Of a stretch of 22,113 nucleotides of DNA, positions 12,899-20,039 are shown in pieces. The stretch is from Nitrososphaeraceae archaeon (GTDB lineage Archaea > Thermoproteota > Nitrososphaeria > Nitrososphaerales > Nitrososphaeraceae). The stretch is from positions 1-22,113 of the forward strand of contig JAICQW010000007.1 in assembly GCA_025937665.1 (NCBI GenBank), given 5' to 3'. The stretch's first letter is position 1. The number at the start of each line of letters is the position of its first letter. The translations under genes were made by a program, and so were the position numbers. Under the pieces are notes generated by a model. It was given only the letters and a program-made list of their open reading frames with translations, searched no databases and was not told the DNA's origin.

Positions 12899-13804
12899 TC
12901 AGAATCTTCGCAGAACTTTTGGTTTTAGTAACTCGGGATGCTCCTTTAAGCTTCTTACAAGCGCCAACATCTTTTCCTTATCTTCAGGTAAATTTCCTCC
13001 AATAGAATAAACATTTGACGCATGATTGGCTCTAAAGACTATTGGGGAAATAGGATTAATATTAATTAACAACAGTTCTAGCTCATCCAGGATTATTGTG
13101 TCATCCAATGTTTCAAATGGTTCATTGAATTTTTTCATAAACTCATCATATACACCATCCTCGATTATTAGTGTCAGGGCAGCTAAAAAGTTTGGCGATA
13201 CATCACTTACAACTCTGGCGGTTTCTGTTATATGGTCCTTCGAATATTTTTTCCCCCCAATTCCCAAGATAATCATACATGATATAATGAAGCCGCTTTT
13301 TTTCGCCCTATTACATGCGTCAATAATACTTTTTGAAGTAGCGCCCTTTGTGATCTTTTTCAGGAGTAGATCGTTACCTGTTTCGATTCCAATATACAGC
13401 ATATCTAATCCCTTACTATTTAGCAACTTTAACTCATCAGGGCTCTTCTGTAAGAGATTTTTAGGCATTGCGTAACAAGATATTCTCTTTAAATTTGGAA
13501 AATTTTCCTTAATATAATCCAATATTTGAATTAATTTCTCGGAATCAAGGTTAATTGCATCGCCATCCGCCAGAAAAATCCTTTCCGTTTGAGGAAATGA
13601 TTTGGAAACAACATCTATTTCACTCTTAATCTCTTCCCAAGGCCTCTCAGAATATTCCTTTGTTCTATACATATTACAAAACGAGCACTTGTTAAAAGAA
13701 CATCCCAGAGTAACTTGGAAAATGATTGAATTAGCCTCGGATGGGGGTCTGTATAGTGGATAATCGTAACCCAGCTCAATCATTATTGAAATTAATGATA
13801 TCAT
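12899..13804 (-). CDS. Radical SAM protein with CX4CX2C cluster motif
   Basis: The 301-residue protein has a radical SAM core. The cluster motif is LGCSFNKCSFCNMYR, with Cys at 35, 40 and 43. This is CX4CX2C rather than the classic CX3CX2C, a variant I associate with a family whose motif reads 'GCSxNKCxFCxMY'. Downstream are a DGD segment (RIFLADGDAI), the GIETGND segment that suits the SAM-binding GxIxGxxE region, and IILGIGGK. It should bind [4Fe-4S] and cleave SAM, but its substrate is unknown. ATG 13804 is used; an internal ATG at residue 8 is also plausible. It is divergent from polX. Confidence 0.85.
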   Translation of the reverse strand: MISLISIMIELGYDYPLYRPPSEANSIIFQVTLGCSFNKCSFCNMYRTKEYSERPWEEIKSEIDVVSKSFPQTERIFLADGDAINLDSEKLIQILDYIKENFPNLKRISCYAMPKNLLQKSPDELKLLNSKGLDMLYIGIETGNDLLLKKITKGATSKSIIDACNRAKKSGFIISCMIILGIGGKKYSKDHITETARVVSDVSPNFLAALTLIIEDGVYDEFMKKFNEPFETLDDTIILDELELLLININPISPIVFRANHASNVYSIGGNLPEDKEKMLALVRSLKEHPELLKPKVLRRF

Positions 13805-13921
13805 GTAATTTAACTTGTTTGATGCGATAACACACTACAGACCGTAAATGAATCAGAGTTCTTTCTCATGATTAGACTTATAATTTAGATAAACGACACC
13901 TATCCTATCCAAAATTAGAAA

Positions 13922-15685
13922 ATGAAAAATAATCAAATTGTCAAAATATTTCGCGAAATCTCATACTTGATCCAAATAGCGGAAGAAGATCCAAACACCA
14001 TCTACAAAGTCAGGGCATATGAAAGGGCCGCTGATGTAATTGAAAATCTGTCAACAAGTATTGAAGAGATTTATCTAAAGGATGGAATTCAGGGTCTTAA
14101 AAAAATACCATCAATTGGTAATGCCATTTCAATCAAATTGGAGGAACTTGTTAGATCCAACAAAATTTCTTATCATGAAGAACTGAAACAGAAGGTACCA
14201 ATTAAGATATCTGAATTTTCCAATATGACAGGATTCGGACCCAAGACGATGAAGATCCTTTTCGAAAGACTAGGAATTACAAGTATAGCTGAACTAGAAA
14301 ATGCCGCATCGGAAGGTAGAATTTCAAAGATAAAGGGTTTTTCAAAGACTAAAGAAGAAAAGATCATCAAAACAATTCAGTTATCAAAAAAAATTAAGAA
14401 TAGATATTTGTTAGGGGACGTTTATCCTTTAATAAAAAAAATAGAAAATACATTAAACGAAAAAGAAAATGTAATCCGCTGTCTTGTTGTAGGTTCCTTC
14501 AGAAGGATGAAGGAAACTATTGGAGATATCGATATTTTAATCTCCACGGATGAACCAGAAGAGGTAATACAATTTTTTGTCAGTATGCCTGAAGTTCGAG
14601 AAATTAAAGGAAAGGGGAAGGCAAAGGCGTTTGTTGAACTTAAAAATGGTATTGCTGTTGATTTGCTCGTAGTTCCTGAAGAAAGCTTCGGTTCAGCTGC
14701 TCAATACTTTACTGGAAACAAAGAGCATAATATCTCACTACGCAATTTGGCAATATCAATGGATTTTCATCTTAACGAATGGGGGTTATACAACAAAAAG
14801 GGAAGAAGAATTGCAGGATTCACCGAGCAGGAAATATATGAAAGTCTGCAACTTCCATACATTCCACCTGAACTTAGAGAAAATGATGGTGAAATTAAAT
14901 ACTTTACTCAAATGAGAAACGAACCATTGGATTTAATAGAGTATGGGGATCTAAAAGGAGATCTTCACACACACAGCAATATCACGGATGGTACAATGTC
15001 AATAAGTGATATGGCTCTACACGCAAGAAAAAAATTTGGGTTAGAGTATATTGCAATCACTGACCATACTAAGAGTCTTGGTTTGGCAAATGGTCTCAAT
15101 GAAAACCAGTTGTTGAATCAAATCAACAAGATTGAGCAGTTAAATGACACCTTGAGTCAAGGTTCATTTTCTGATACTGTTCCTGACTTTAGGATTCTGA
15201 CTTCTGCCGAAGTCAACATACTGAAAGATGGTAGCCTTGACATCTCTAGTAATATTCTTGACAAGTTAGATATAGTAGGAGCTTCAATACACTCGAACTT
15301 TTCATACTCTAAAGATGTTCAAACAAATAGGCTCATCAAGGCAGCCAGGAACCCAAGTGTAGACATACTATTTCATCCTACGGGCAGGCTAATAAACAAA
15401 AGAGAAGGATATGCAGTGGATATAGAAAAAGTAATAGAAGTAGCTATCGATACAAGAACCGTCCTGGAAATTAATTCTAATTATAATAGACTAGATTTGA
15501 GGGATGAGCACATACGTATGGCAGTCAAAAACGATGTCAAACTGGTAATCAATTCTGATGCCCATCATCCCGTTCACTTTGCTTATCTAATATTCGGTAT
15601 AGGTCAAGCTAGAAGAGGATGGGCAAAAAAAATCGACATTGTCAATAGACTAAAAGTTGATTCTCTGCTTAAATCATTGAAATAA
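13922..15685 (+). CDS. polX: DNA polymerase X family protein with C-terminal PHP domain (PolX)
   Basis: The 587-residue protein has the full PolX layout. An N-terminal 8-kDa-like and helix-hairpin-helix region (about 1-160) includes KIPSIGNAI and MTGFGPKTM. The nucleotidyltransferase palm has GSFRR (191-195), GDIDIL with the metal Asp pair D202/D204, and a third Asp in VDLLV (D247). The PHP phosphoesterase domain (about 340-580) has DLHTHS (348-352), DHT (381-383), E430, H457, H485 and SDAHH (545-549). All expected polymerase and PHP metal ligands appear intact, so gap-filling synthesis plus a 3' exonuclease or phosphatase role in base-excision repair is likely. A TATA-like element at 13880-13890 lies about 37 bp upstream. 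Confidence 0.95.
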   Translation: MKNNQIVKIFREISYLIQIAEEDPNTIYKVRAYERAADVIENLSTSIEEIYLKDGIQGLKKIPSIGNAISIKLEELVRSNKISYHEELKQKVPIKISEFSNMTGFGPKTMKILFERLGITSIAELENAASEGRISKIKGFSKTKEEKIIKTIQLSKKIKNRYLLGDVYPLIKKIENTLNEKENVIRCLVVGSFRRMKETIGDIDILISTDEPEEVIQFFVSMPEVREIKGKGKAKAFVELKNGIAVDLLVVPEESFGSAAQYFTGNKEHNISLRNLAISMDFHLNEWGLYNKKGRRIAGFTEQEIYESLQLPYIPPELRENDGEIKYFTQMRNEPLDLIEYGDLKGDLHTHSNITDGTMSISDMALHARKKFGLEYIAITDHTKSLGLANGLNENQLLNQINKIEQLNDTLSQGSFSDTVPDFRILTSAEVNILKDGSLDISSNILDKLDIVGASIHSNFSYSKDVQTNRLIKAARNPSVDILFHPTGRLINKREGYAVDIEKVIEVAIDTRTVLEINSNYNRLDLRDEHIRMAVKNDVKLVINSDAHHPVHFAYLIFGIGQARRGWAKKIDIVNRLKVDSLLKSLK

Positions 15686-15737
15686 GTAAAGACATCTACT
15701 AAATAAGTGGTAACATACTCGATAGGATGGAAAAAAT

Positions 15738-16199
15738 TCACTCTTTATTTGGGGACCATTTGTCCTTCATGGCAGTCATGAAATCCTCCAACTTTTTTAA
15801 CGTTTCATGATGTAAATGGTGTTCTATCCCTTCTGCGTCATTATTGGCAATTTCATCATCGACACCGATCATTCTAAAGAATTGTGCCAAAATCTCATGT
15901 CGGTTATGTATACTCTTTGCTATTTTAATCCCGTCGTCAGTAAGTCTCATTCCACGGTATTTTTCATAGTCCAAGTATCCGCTTTCATCTAATCTTTGAA
16001 TCATTTTGGTAACGCTTGGAGAACTCACGTTCAGATAGTTAGAGATATCAACCATAGTAACATATCCTTTTTGTTTAATGAGTTCGTAGATTACTTCAAG
16101 GTAATCCTCCATTCTATCAGTACGTTCCTCTTTCTTAGTAACATTTGCTTCTCGGATAAATTCAAGTCTCCTGTTTGGAACATCAGAATCATTTTTCAT
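15738..16199 (-). CDS. mntR: MntR-like manganese-responsive DtxR-family repressor
   Basis: The 153-residue protein aligns with Bacillus subtilis MntR at a constant offset of 24 over the metal site. The MntR ligands D8, E11, H77, E99, E102 and H103 correspond to D32, E35, H101, E123, E126 and H127 here. Asp at the first position marks MntR-type Mn(II) selectivity, where iron-sensing DtxR has Met. The winged helix spans about residues 30-95 (VSSPSVTKMIQRLDESGYLDYEKYRG). The extra 29 N-terminal residues are unusual; M30 could be an alternative start. It is the last gene of the multicopper oxidase-ZIP cluster, 51 bp behind the ZIP gene, and presumably controls it. The SirR/TroR-like DtxR subgroup is the alternative label. 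Confidence 0.9.
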   Translation of the reverse strand: MKNDSDVPNRRLEFIREANVTKKEERTDRMEDYLEVIYELIKQKGYVTMVDISNYLNVSSPSVTKMIQRLDESGYLDYEKYRGMRLTDDGIKIAKSIHNRHEILAQFFRMIGVDDEIANNDAEGIEHHLHHETLKKLEDFMTAMKDKWSPNKE

Positions 16200-16250
16200 T
16201 TTGCTCGAATACTATCCCTCCAAATTGCAACATGAATATTAATTCTTTTG

Positions 16251-17537
16251 TCATACCAACAACCCCGTAATATACATTATGAATATTCCGAGCATGAACC
16301 CTGAAACAATTGGCAAACTAGCGAGAACTTTATTGTTATTGTAATACATCCAAGATCCCACAGAGTAAACCACCTGAAATATGGCGCCAGCTCCGATGCC
16401 AAGGAAAATTATTGTTGCAAGTGGAGAATACAAGAATCCCCCTATCCATGATCCTATTATAGTTGGTACGCCTGCTATCAATCCCATAAGAATTAATTTT
16501 GCAATGGCCAATTTCTTGTTCCTTGCCATTGGTGCAACTATTGCCAGACCTTCGGTAGTATTATGTAGTGTGAAACCTAGAATTAGAAAAGAACTCAGTG
16601 CAACTTCACCCAATAGAACTGCAGCGCCTATGGCCAATCCCTCTCCAAAATTGTGTAATCCGATACCAATTGCAATCATCATAGATAATGCCACAGGTCT
16701 TATTATGAGGTGTTGTCTTGAGGACTGCACAGACGATACGTTTGAGGCATCTTCCTTTGAAACTTCAGTATATACCGGATACTCTGGGTCCGAACTTTTT
16801 GCCCGCGCATTTTTCATCAGTTTAGATGATATGTAAATTAGAGATACTAATGAAAGTATTGCTACCATAATAAGGAGCATCTGACCATGAAATGCAGATG
16901 AAATATCTCTTACTACTATTTCATTTCCCTCAAGGAGAGCATCTATTCCCAAGAATACAAGTAAGCCGAGAGTAAAACTCAGAAAGAAATTGTATTTATT
17001 GAGACTTAGTTTTCTAATAAACGGATACCACAAAAGCCCTATCATTACTGGTATTACTCCAACATATGTTCCTATTAATGCAAAGTTTGATGCTTGTTTT
17101 AGGGTTGGTTGAGGAGTAAGTGTTGCAAATTGTATAGTTTTTTCAAATCGGGTTCCATCATCAGTAGTGAGTCCTATTCCATACGGTTGTCCTTCATTCC
17201 ATGAAAAGGGGATAATAACTCTTGCACTTTCAAATCTCTTGAGTGTGTTGTCAGGTTCCATCGCTGCTGAATGAATTCTATCGTTCACATCAGCCTGTAC
17301 AATGGATACTTCAGAATGACCAGTATTACTTACTGTAGCAATTATCTTCAATGGTTCAAATTCGACCTTTTCAATTGAGATTTCAGGAACTACTATAAAC
17401 TGGCCGCTAAAAAACAAGCTCGGATATGACAATATCAGTACGATCATCATGCTTAGTATCGCAAAGGGAACTATGCCAAAAAACACTATTTTCTTTTTTG
17501 AAATACTATCCTTAATTATACCTGTTTCTCTTTCCAT
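16251..17537 (-). CDS. ZIP-family metal transporter with N-terminal extracytoplasmic domain
   Basis: The 428-residue protein contains the ZIP signature. HNFGEG (295-300) and HNTTEG (325-330), each in a transmembrane helix, form the binuclear transport site. Membrane segments follow at about 345-365, 372-395 and 405-425, with earlier ones near 152-170, 185-202 and 218-236. Before the first core helix lies a single N-terminal span (about 18-38) and a beta-rich domain of about 95 residues (46-140), probably outside the cell, with an Ig/CARDB-like feel. ZIP proteins import divalent metals such as Zn, Mn or Fe. Its ATG overlaps the oxidase stop by one base (TAATG), so the two are coupled. The MntR neighbour favours Mn, while the oxidase suggests Cu or Fe. 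Confidence 0.92.
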   Translation of the reverse strand: MERETGIIKDSISKKKIVFFGIVPFAILSMMIVLILSYPSLFFSGQFIVVPEISIEKVEFEPLKIIATVSNTGHSEVSIVQADVNDRIHSAAMEPDNTLKRFESARVIIPFSWNEGQPYGIGLTTDDGTRFEKTIQFATLTPQPTLKQASNFALIGTYVGVIPVMIGLLWYPFIRKLSLNKYNFFLSFTLGLLVFLGIDALLEGNEIVVRDISSAFHGQMLLIMVAILSLVSLIYISSKLMKNARAKSSDPEYPVYTEVSKEDASNVSSVQSSRQHLIIRPVALSMMIAIGIGLHNFGEGLAIGAAVLLGEVALSSFLILGFTLHNTTEGLAIVAPMARNKKLAIAKLILMGLIAGVPTIIGSWIGGFLYSPLATIIFLGIGAGAIFQVVYSVGSWMYYNNNKVLASLPIVSGFMLGIFIMYITGLLV

Positions 17538-18649
17538 TATGATAAACCTCCATTGGTCGGGTTTGTTATCGCTGTAGTGACATTGGTGAAGCTGGAAGCA
17601 TTAACAGCATTTTCAGGCGCTGTTACCAAAAAGGATCCCATCCATCCCTTTTCAGCGAATTCGGTCTTATGAGCATGGAACATATATTTTCCTGGAAATT
17701 TGTATGAGAATTCTAAAATTCCTCGCTCACCTTGGTTCATCGTCACAATATCCGTATACTCATCAGGCACTAAGTTGGTACCAGTTTTGTAGAAATTGAA
17801 CATGTTTGCATGCAAATGGAAATTATTAAGTGGATCAAATTCCAGCATGTTTACAAGATAAATTCTAATTAATTTTCCCTCTTCAATGTTGATTGGATGG
17901 TGCATGTAGTAATATGGAATCCCATTAACGGTATAGAAGTTGTTCTCGGTATCAAAATCAGTATCATAGCCGTTCATCATCATTACCATTTCATCTGCAT
18001 TCGCACGAGGTTTCTTGGGATCTATAATTAATGCGCCATAAAGCCCATGCGTAATATGCTCTTCAAGTGGTTGAATATGACAATGATAAGGAAATACTCC
18101 AAAAGGCTCTGCGATAAACTCATAAGTGAATTTACCTCCTGGTGCTATTCCTTCGAAAACGCCATCCATTTCAGAAGGATGGATCCCATGAAAATGCATA
18201 GTGTGAAACCCCGAACCGTTGTTGACGAAATTTATTCGAATCAAATCTCCTTCTGTTGCACGTAATGTTGGTCCAGGTACAGTGTTATTGAACGTCCATA
18301 CATTATAATTTACACCTGGTGAAATTTCTCTTGTGCTTTGGTCTGAAGCGATAACCGTAAACTCTCTTACGGTACTGCCATTGGCAGAATGAGAAACCCT
18401 CCCATGGTTAAATTCACGAAGGAATTTCATGGGGTCCACAACAGAGTTTTTTGGATCAGTTGGTAGTGAAGTAGGATCCAGAACACTTCCGGTAGTTTCG
18501 TAGGTACCATATCCTGGAGTATGTCCACCAAATTGTTTTGTATTGAAGGTACTATTTTCATCCTTTGCAGAACCTAACACTGTTACGACGCCGAGAGTCA
18601 AAATCGAAATAATTACACCTACAAGTACGATAGCCTGAGGATGAGACAA
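17537..18649 (-). CDS. Two-domain multicopper oxidase, membrane-anchored
   Basis: The 370-residue cupredoxin protein has an N-terminal anchor or signal (about 5-26) and two copper domains. Domain 1 has FHTMHFHG (H149, H152, H154) and YHCHIQPLEEHITHG (H189, C190, H191, H198, H201). Domain 2 has FHLH (H278, H280) and FHAH (H325, H327). Four HxH motifs fit a trinuclear copper centre. The only type 1 Cys is in domain 1, so it is a two-domain oxidase with the T1 site in the first domain, rather than a NirK nitrite reductase, which lacks the HCH and HAH pairs. The start is TTG at 18649, supported by a TATA box about 22 bp upstream. Likely extracytoplasmic metal oxidation; the substrate is unproven. 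Confidence 0.92.
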   Translation of the reverse strand: MSHPQAIVLVGVIISILTLGVVTVLGSAKDENSTFNTKQFGGHTPGYGTYETTGSVLDPTSLPTDPKNSVVDPMKFLREFNHGRVSHSANGSTVREFTVIASDQSTREISPGVNYNVWTFNNTVPGPTLRATEGDLIRINFVNNGSGFHTMHFHGIHPSEMDGVFEGIAPGGKFTYEFIAEPFGVFPYHCHIQPLEEHITHGLYGALIIDPKKPRANADEMVMMMNGYDTDFDTENNFYTVNGIPYYYMHHPINIEEGKLIRIYLVNMLEFDPLNNFHLHANMFNFYKTGTNLVPDEYTDIVTMNQGERGILEFSYKFPGKYMFHAHKTEFAEKGWMGSFLVTAPENAVNASSFTNVTTAITNPTNGGLS

Positions 18650-18662
18650 ATATAATATTTAC

Positions 18663-18709
18663 CTAATATAAATAAGTTAGAAATATTTATAAATGTTTCA
18701 TTAGGCTAA
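18663..18709 (-). promoter_or_regulatory. Promoter of the oxidase-ZIP-mntR cluster with candidate MntR operators
   Basis: A TATA-like element (minus strand TTATTTATATTAGG) lies about 22 bp upstream of the TTG start. It sits inside an inverted repeat CTAA-N10-TTAG (18663-18680). A second perfect odd palindrome, TTAG-G-CTAA (18701-18709), lies 20 bp further upstream. TTAGG/CCTAA half-sites are characteristic of DtxR/MntR-family operators, so repressor binding here would block TBP. The TATA spacing is seen in the sequence; the operator role is inferred. Confidence 0.45.
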
Positions 18710-18762
18710 CATTAATAGATTAATTTAACTTCCAAATAAACCAGTTTCTTCATATCAGATAT

Positions 18763-19182
18763 CTATTTTTCTAAAGCTATTGATATCCTATCCAATGCGT
18801 CATTGGTACCTTCGAGAATATGTTTTTTGACCATCTTTGAAAATATGCCTATGAATCCAGATAGTCGAATATCCCATTCAACGTCAACAACACTAGCCTT
18901 CTCACCGTCGGCGTTAATTACAACAGTTTTTTTCCCTGTCAGAGGCCCTTCTGTGATATCTGTCGTAACAGACTTCATTGGTTCTATTGTAACTATTTCT
19001 TTACAAACCGAATTCTTGAAAGCTATAACGACTTCTCGTTCCACAGTATTTCCTGATTTGCTAATATTTTTTATCGATTTTGTTCCACGCCAAAATTCTG
19101 GTTCCCTATCAGTGTCTGATAAAATTCTCCAAACCTCCGAAACAGGCGAATTGATTTTCTTTGATGTGTGAAAATTGACCAT
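18763..19182 (-). CDS. SRPBCC (START-like, polyketide cyclase/CoxG-like) family protein
   Basis: The 139-residue protein has the SRPBCC ligand-binding pattern. The first strand, VNFHTSKKINSPVSEVWRILSDTDREPEFWRG, leads into the kinked helix pair. Antiparallel strands follow (TVEREVVIAF, KEIVTIEPM, KKTVVINADGE, SVVDVEWDIRL), and a long C-terminal helix ends the protein (KKHILEGTNDALDRISIALEK). Such proteins bind lipids or other hydrophobic ligands, or act as cyclases and chaperones; no specific role can be read here. It lies upstream of the multicopper oxidase on the same strand, separated by 113 bp with a promoter, so co-regulation is possible but not shown. The ATG at 19182 suits the fold. 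Confidence 0.85.
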   Translation of the reverse strand: MVNFHTSKKINSPVSEVWRILSDTDREPEFWRGTKSIKNISKSGNTVEREVVIAFKNSVCKEIVTIEPMKSVTTDITEGPLTGKKTVVINADGEKASVVDVEWDIRLSGFIGIFSKMVKKHILEGTNDALDRISIALEK

Positions 19183-19274
19183 AGATTAAGGTCAACGCTT
19201 TTCTAATATATGAATCTGTAAGAATATTTCCATGGATCAAAAAGACGGTTAAGGAAACTAGGATTTTGCTCTAT

Positions 19275-19415
19275 TTACCGTGTGGGCTCGATTACTTTGA
19301 TAATTCCCCTCATTGTCTCAGGATGATATTCACAATAGTAATTTAATTCATCAGCATTCATTGTCTTAAATTCAAACTCATTAAAGACTATTAATTTATA
19401 GACAGATTCATCATG
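19275..19415 (-). pseudogene. Truncated cupredoxin (plastocyanin-like) remnant
   Basis: The 46-codon open frame has no start codon and is bounded upstream by TGA. It encodes the C-terminal end of a blue-copper domain: strand VFNEFEFKTMNADELNYYC, then EYHPETMRGIIKVIEP. The type 1 ligand loop C-E-Y-H-P-E-T-M-R-G (CX2HX3M) is intact, but the N-terminal strands with the first His ligand are missing. Upstream sequence is taken by the response regulator, whose stop codon lies three bases away. The simplest reading is the tail of a cupredoxin gene whose front was lost. A frameshifted expressed gene is unlikely, since no other frame upstream supplies the missing half. Confidence 0.6.
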
Positions 19416-19418
19416 TCA

Positions 19419-19826
19419 TTATTTGATTGATTGTGATTTCTTGTAAATATCAAATTGTTTATGGACTTCTGATTCAAGATCCCTTAATTTTAATGGTTTC
19501 TGTAGAAAACCATCTATAATCTTATTCTTGACATATTCCTCAAATACTTTATCATCCACCTCAAAAGCAGTCATAAGTAACGTTCTTACTAAGGGATTCT
19601 CTTTTTTTATTTTGTAAACCAAATCCATTCCATTTATACCCGGCATTCTTAGGTCTGAAACAACAACTGCATATTTACTTTTATTCATCCGGATGTGTTC
19701 AAGGGCAACAATAGGATCTGTAAAAGTGAATATCGACAATTCTTTTATCTTGCTCAATGCATCACGAAATAGATTAACAATATCTAATTCATCATCTACA
19801 ATGGCTACTAGAAATTCCTTAACCAC
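19419..19826 (-). CDS. Stand-alone response regulator receiver-domain protein
   Basis: The 135-residue protein is a single receiver domain of CheY size. The acidic pocket is D11-D12, the phosphoacceptor is D58 (VVVSDLRMPG), the switch Thr is T86 (LLMTAFE) and the conserved Lys is K110 (LQKPLK). All phosphorelay residues are present, so it should be phosphorylated by a histidine kinase. No kinase or output domain is encoded in this window, making it an orphan with targets likely reached by protein contact. The start is GTG at 19826; no ATG lies close by in frame. About 120 bp upstream is a minus-strand TATA candidate (19967-19975). Confidence 0.9.
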   Translation of the reverse strand: MVKEFLVAIVDDELDIVNLFRDALSKIKELSIFTFTDPIVALEHIRMNKSKYAVVVSDLRMPGINGMDLVYKIKKENPLVRTLLMTAFEVDDKVFEEYVKNKIIDGFLQKPLKLRDLESEVHKQFDIYKKSQSIK

Positions 19827-19966
19827 TAAGAACTAACAACCTTCCGATCAATCACTTTAATTCCTGTAACTGGATATCTATATTATGGTTACACATATTA
19901 ATAAACAATAGAATGAAGATGTACGATGTTTTTCTCTCCATATAAAGCGGTGAAATCAATTCAGCG

Positions 19967-19975
19967 CTTTTTATA
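19967..19975 (-). promoter_or_regulatory. TATA candidate upstream of the response regulator
   Basis: The minus strand reads CTATAAAAA within CGCTATAAAAAGCGC. Transcription from it would start near 19945 and leave a leader of about 120 nt before the GTG, unlike the leaderless pattern of its neighbours. An oppositely oriented TATA-like element (CATATAAAG) lies at 19939-19947. Confidence 0.3.
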
Positions 19976-20039
19976 GCGATCCCCATTAACTAGACATAGT
20001 TGGAAGATGTTAGAATAACAACCAAAACTAAATACTTTG

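Noticed and set aside
12799..13005. A 68-codon plus-strand frame, open upstream without a start to 12649.
   Set aside because: It runs antisense into the 3' end of the well-supported radical SAM gene and resembles no protein family. The minus strand reads better in the gap.
13026..13475. A 149-codon plus-strand frame.
   Set aside because: It lies wholly antisense to the radical SAM gene, whose cluster motif and length are convincing.
17537..18649. Possible copper nitrite reductase (NirK).
   Set aside because: NirK has one His on each side of the type 2 copper and lacks HCH and HAH pairs. Four HxH motifs here fit a trinuclear multicopper oxidase.
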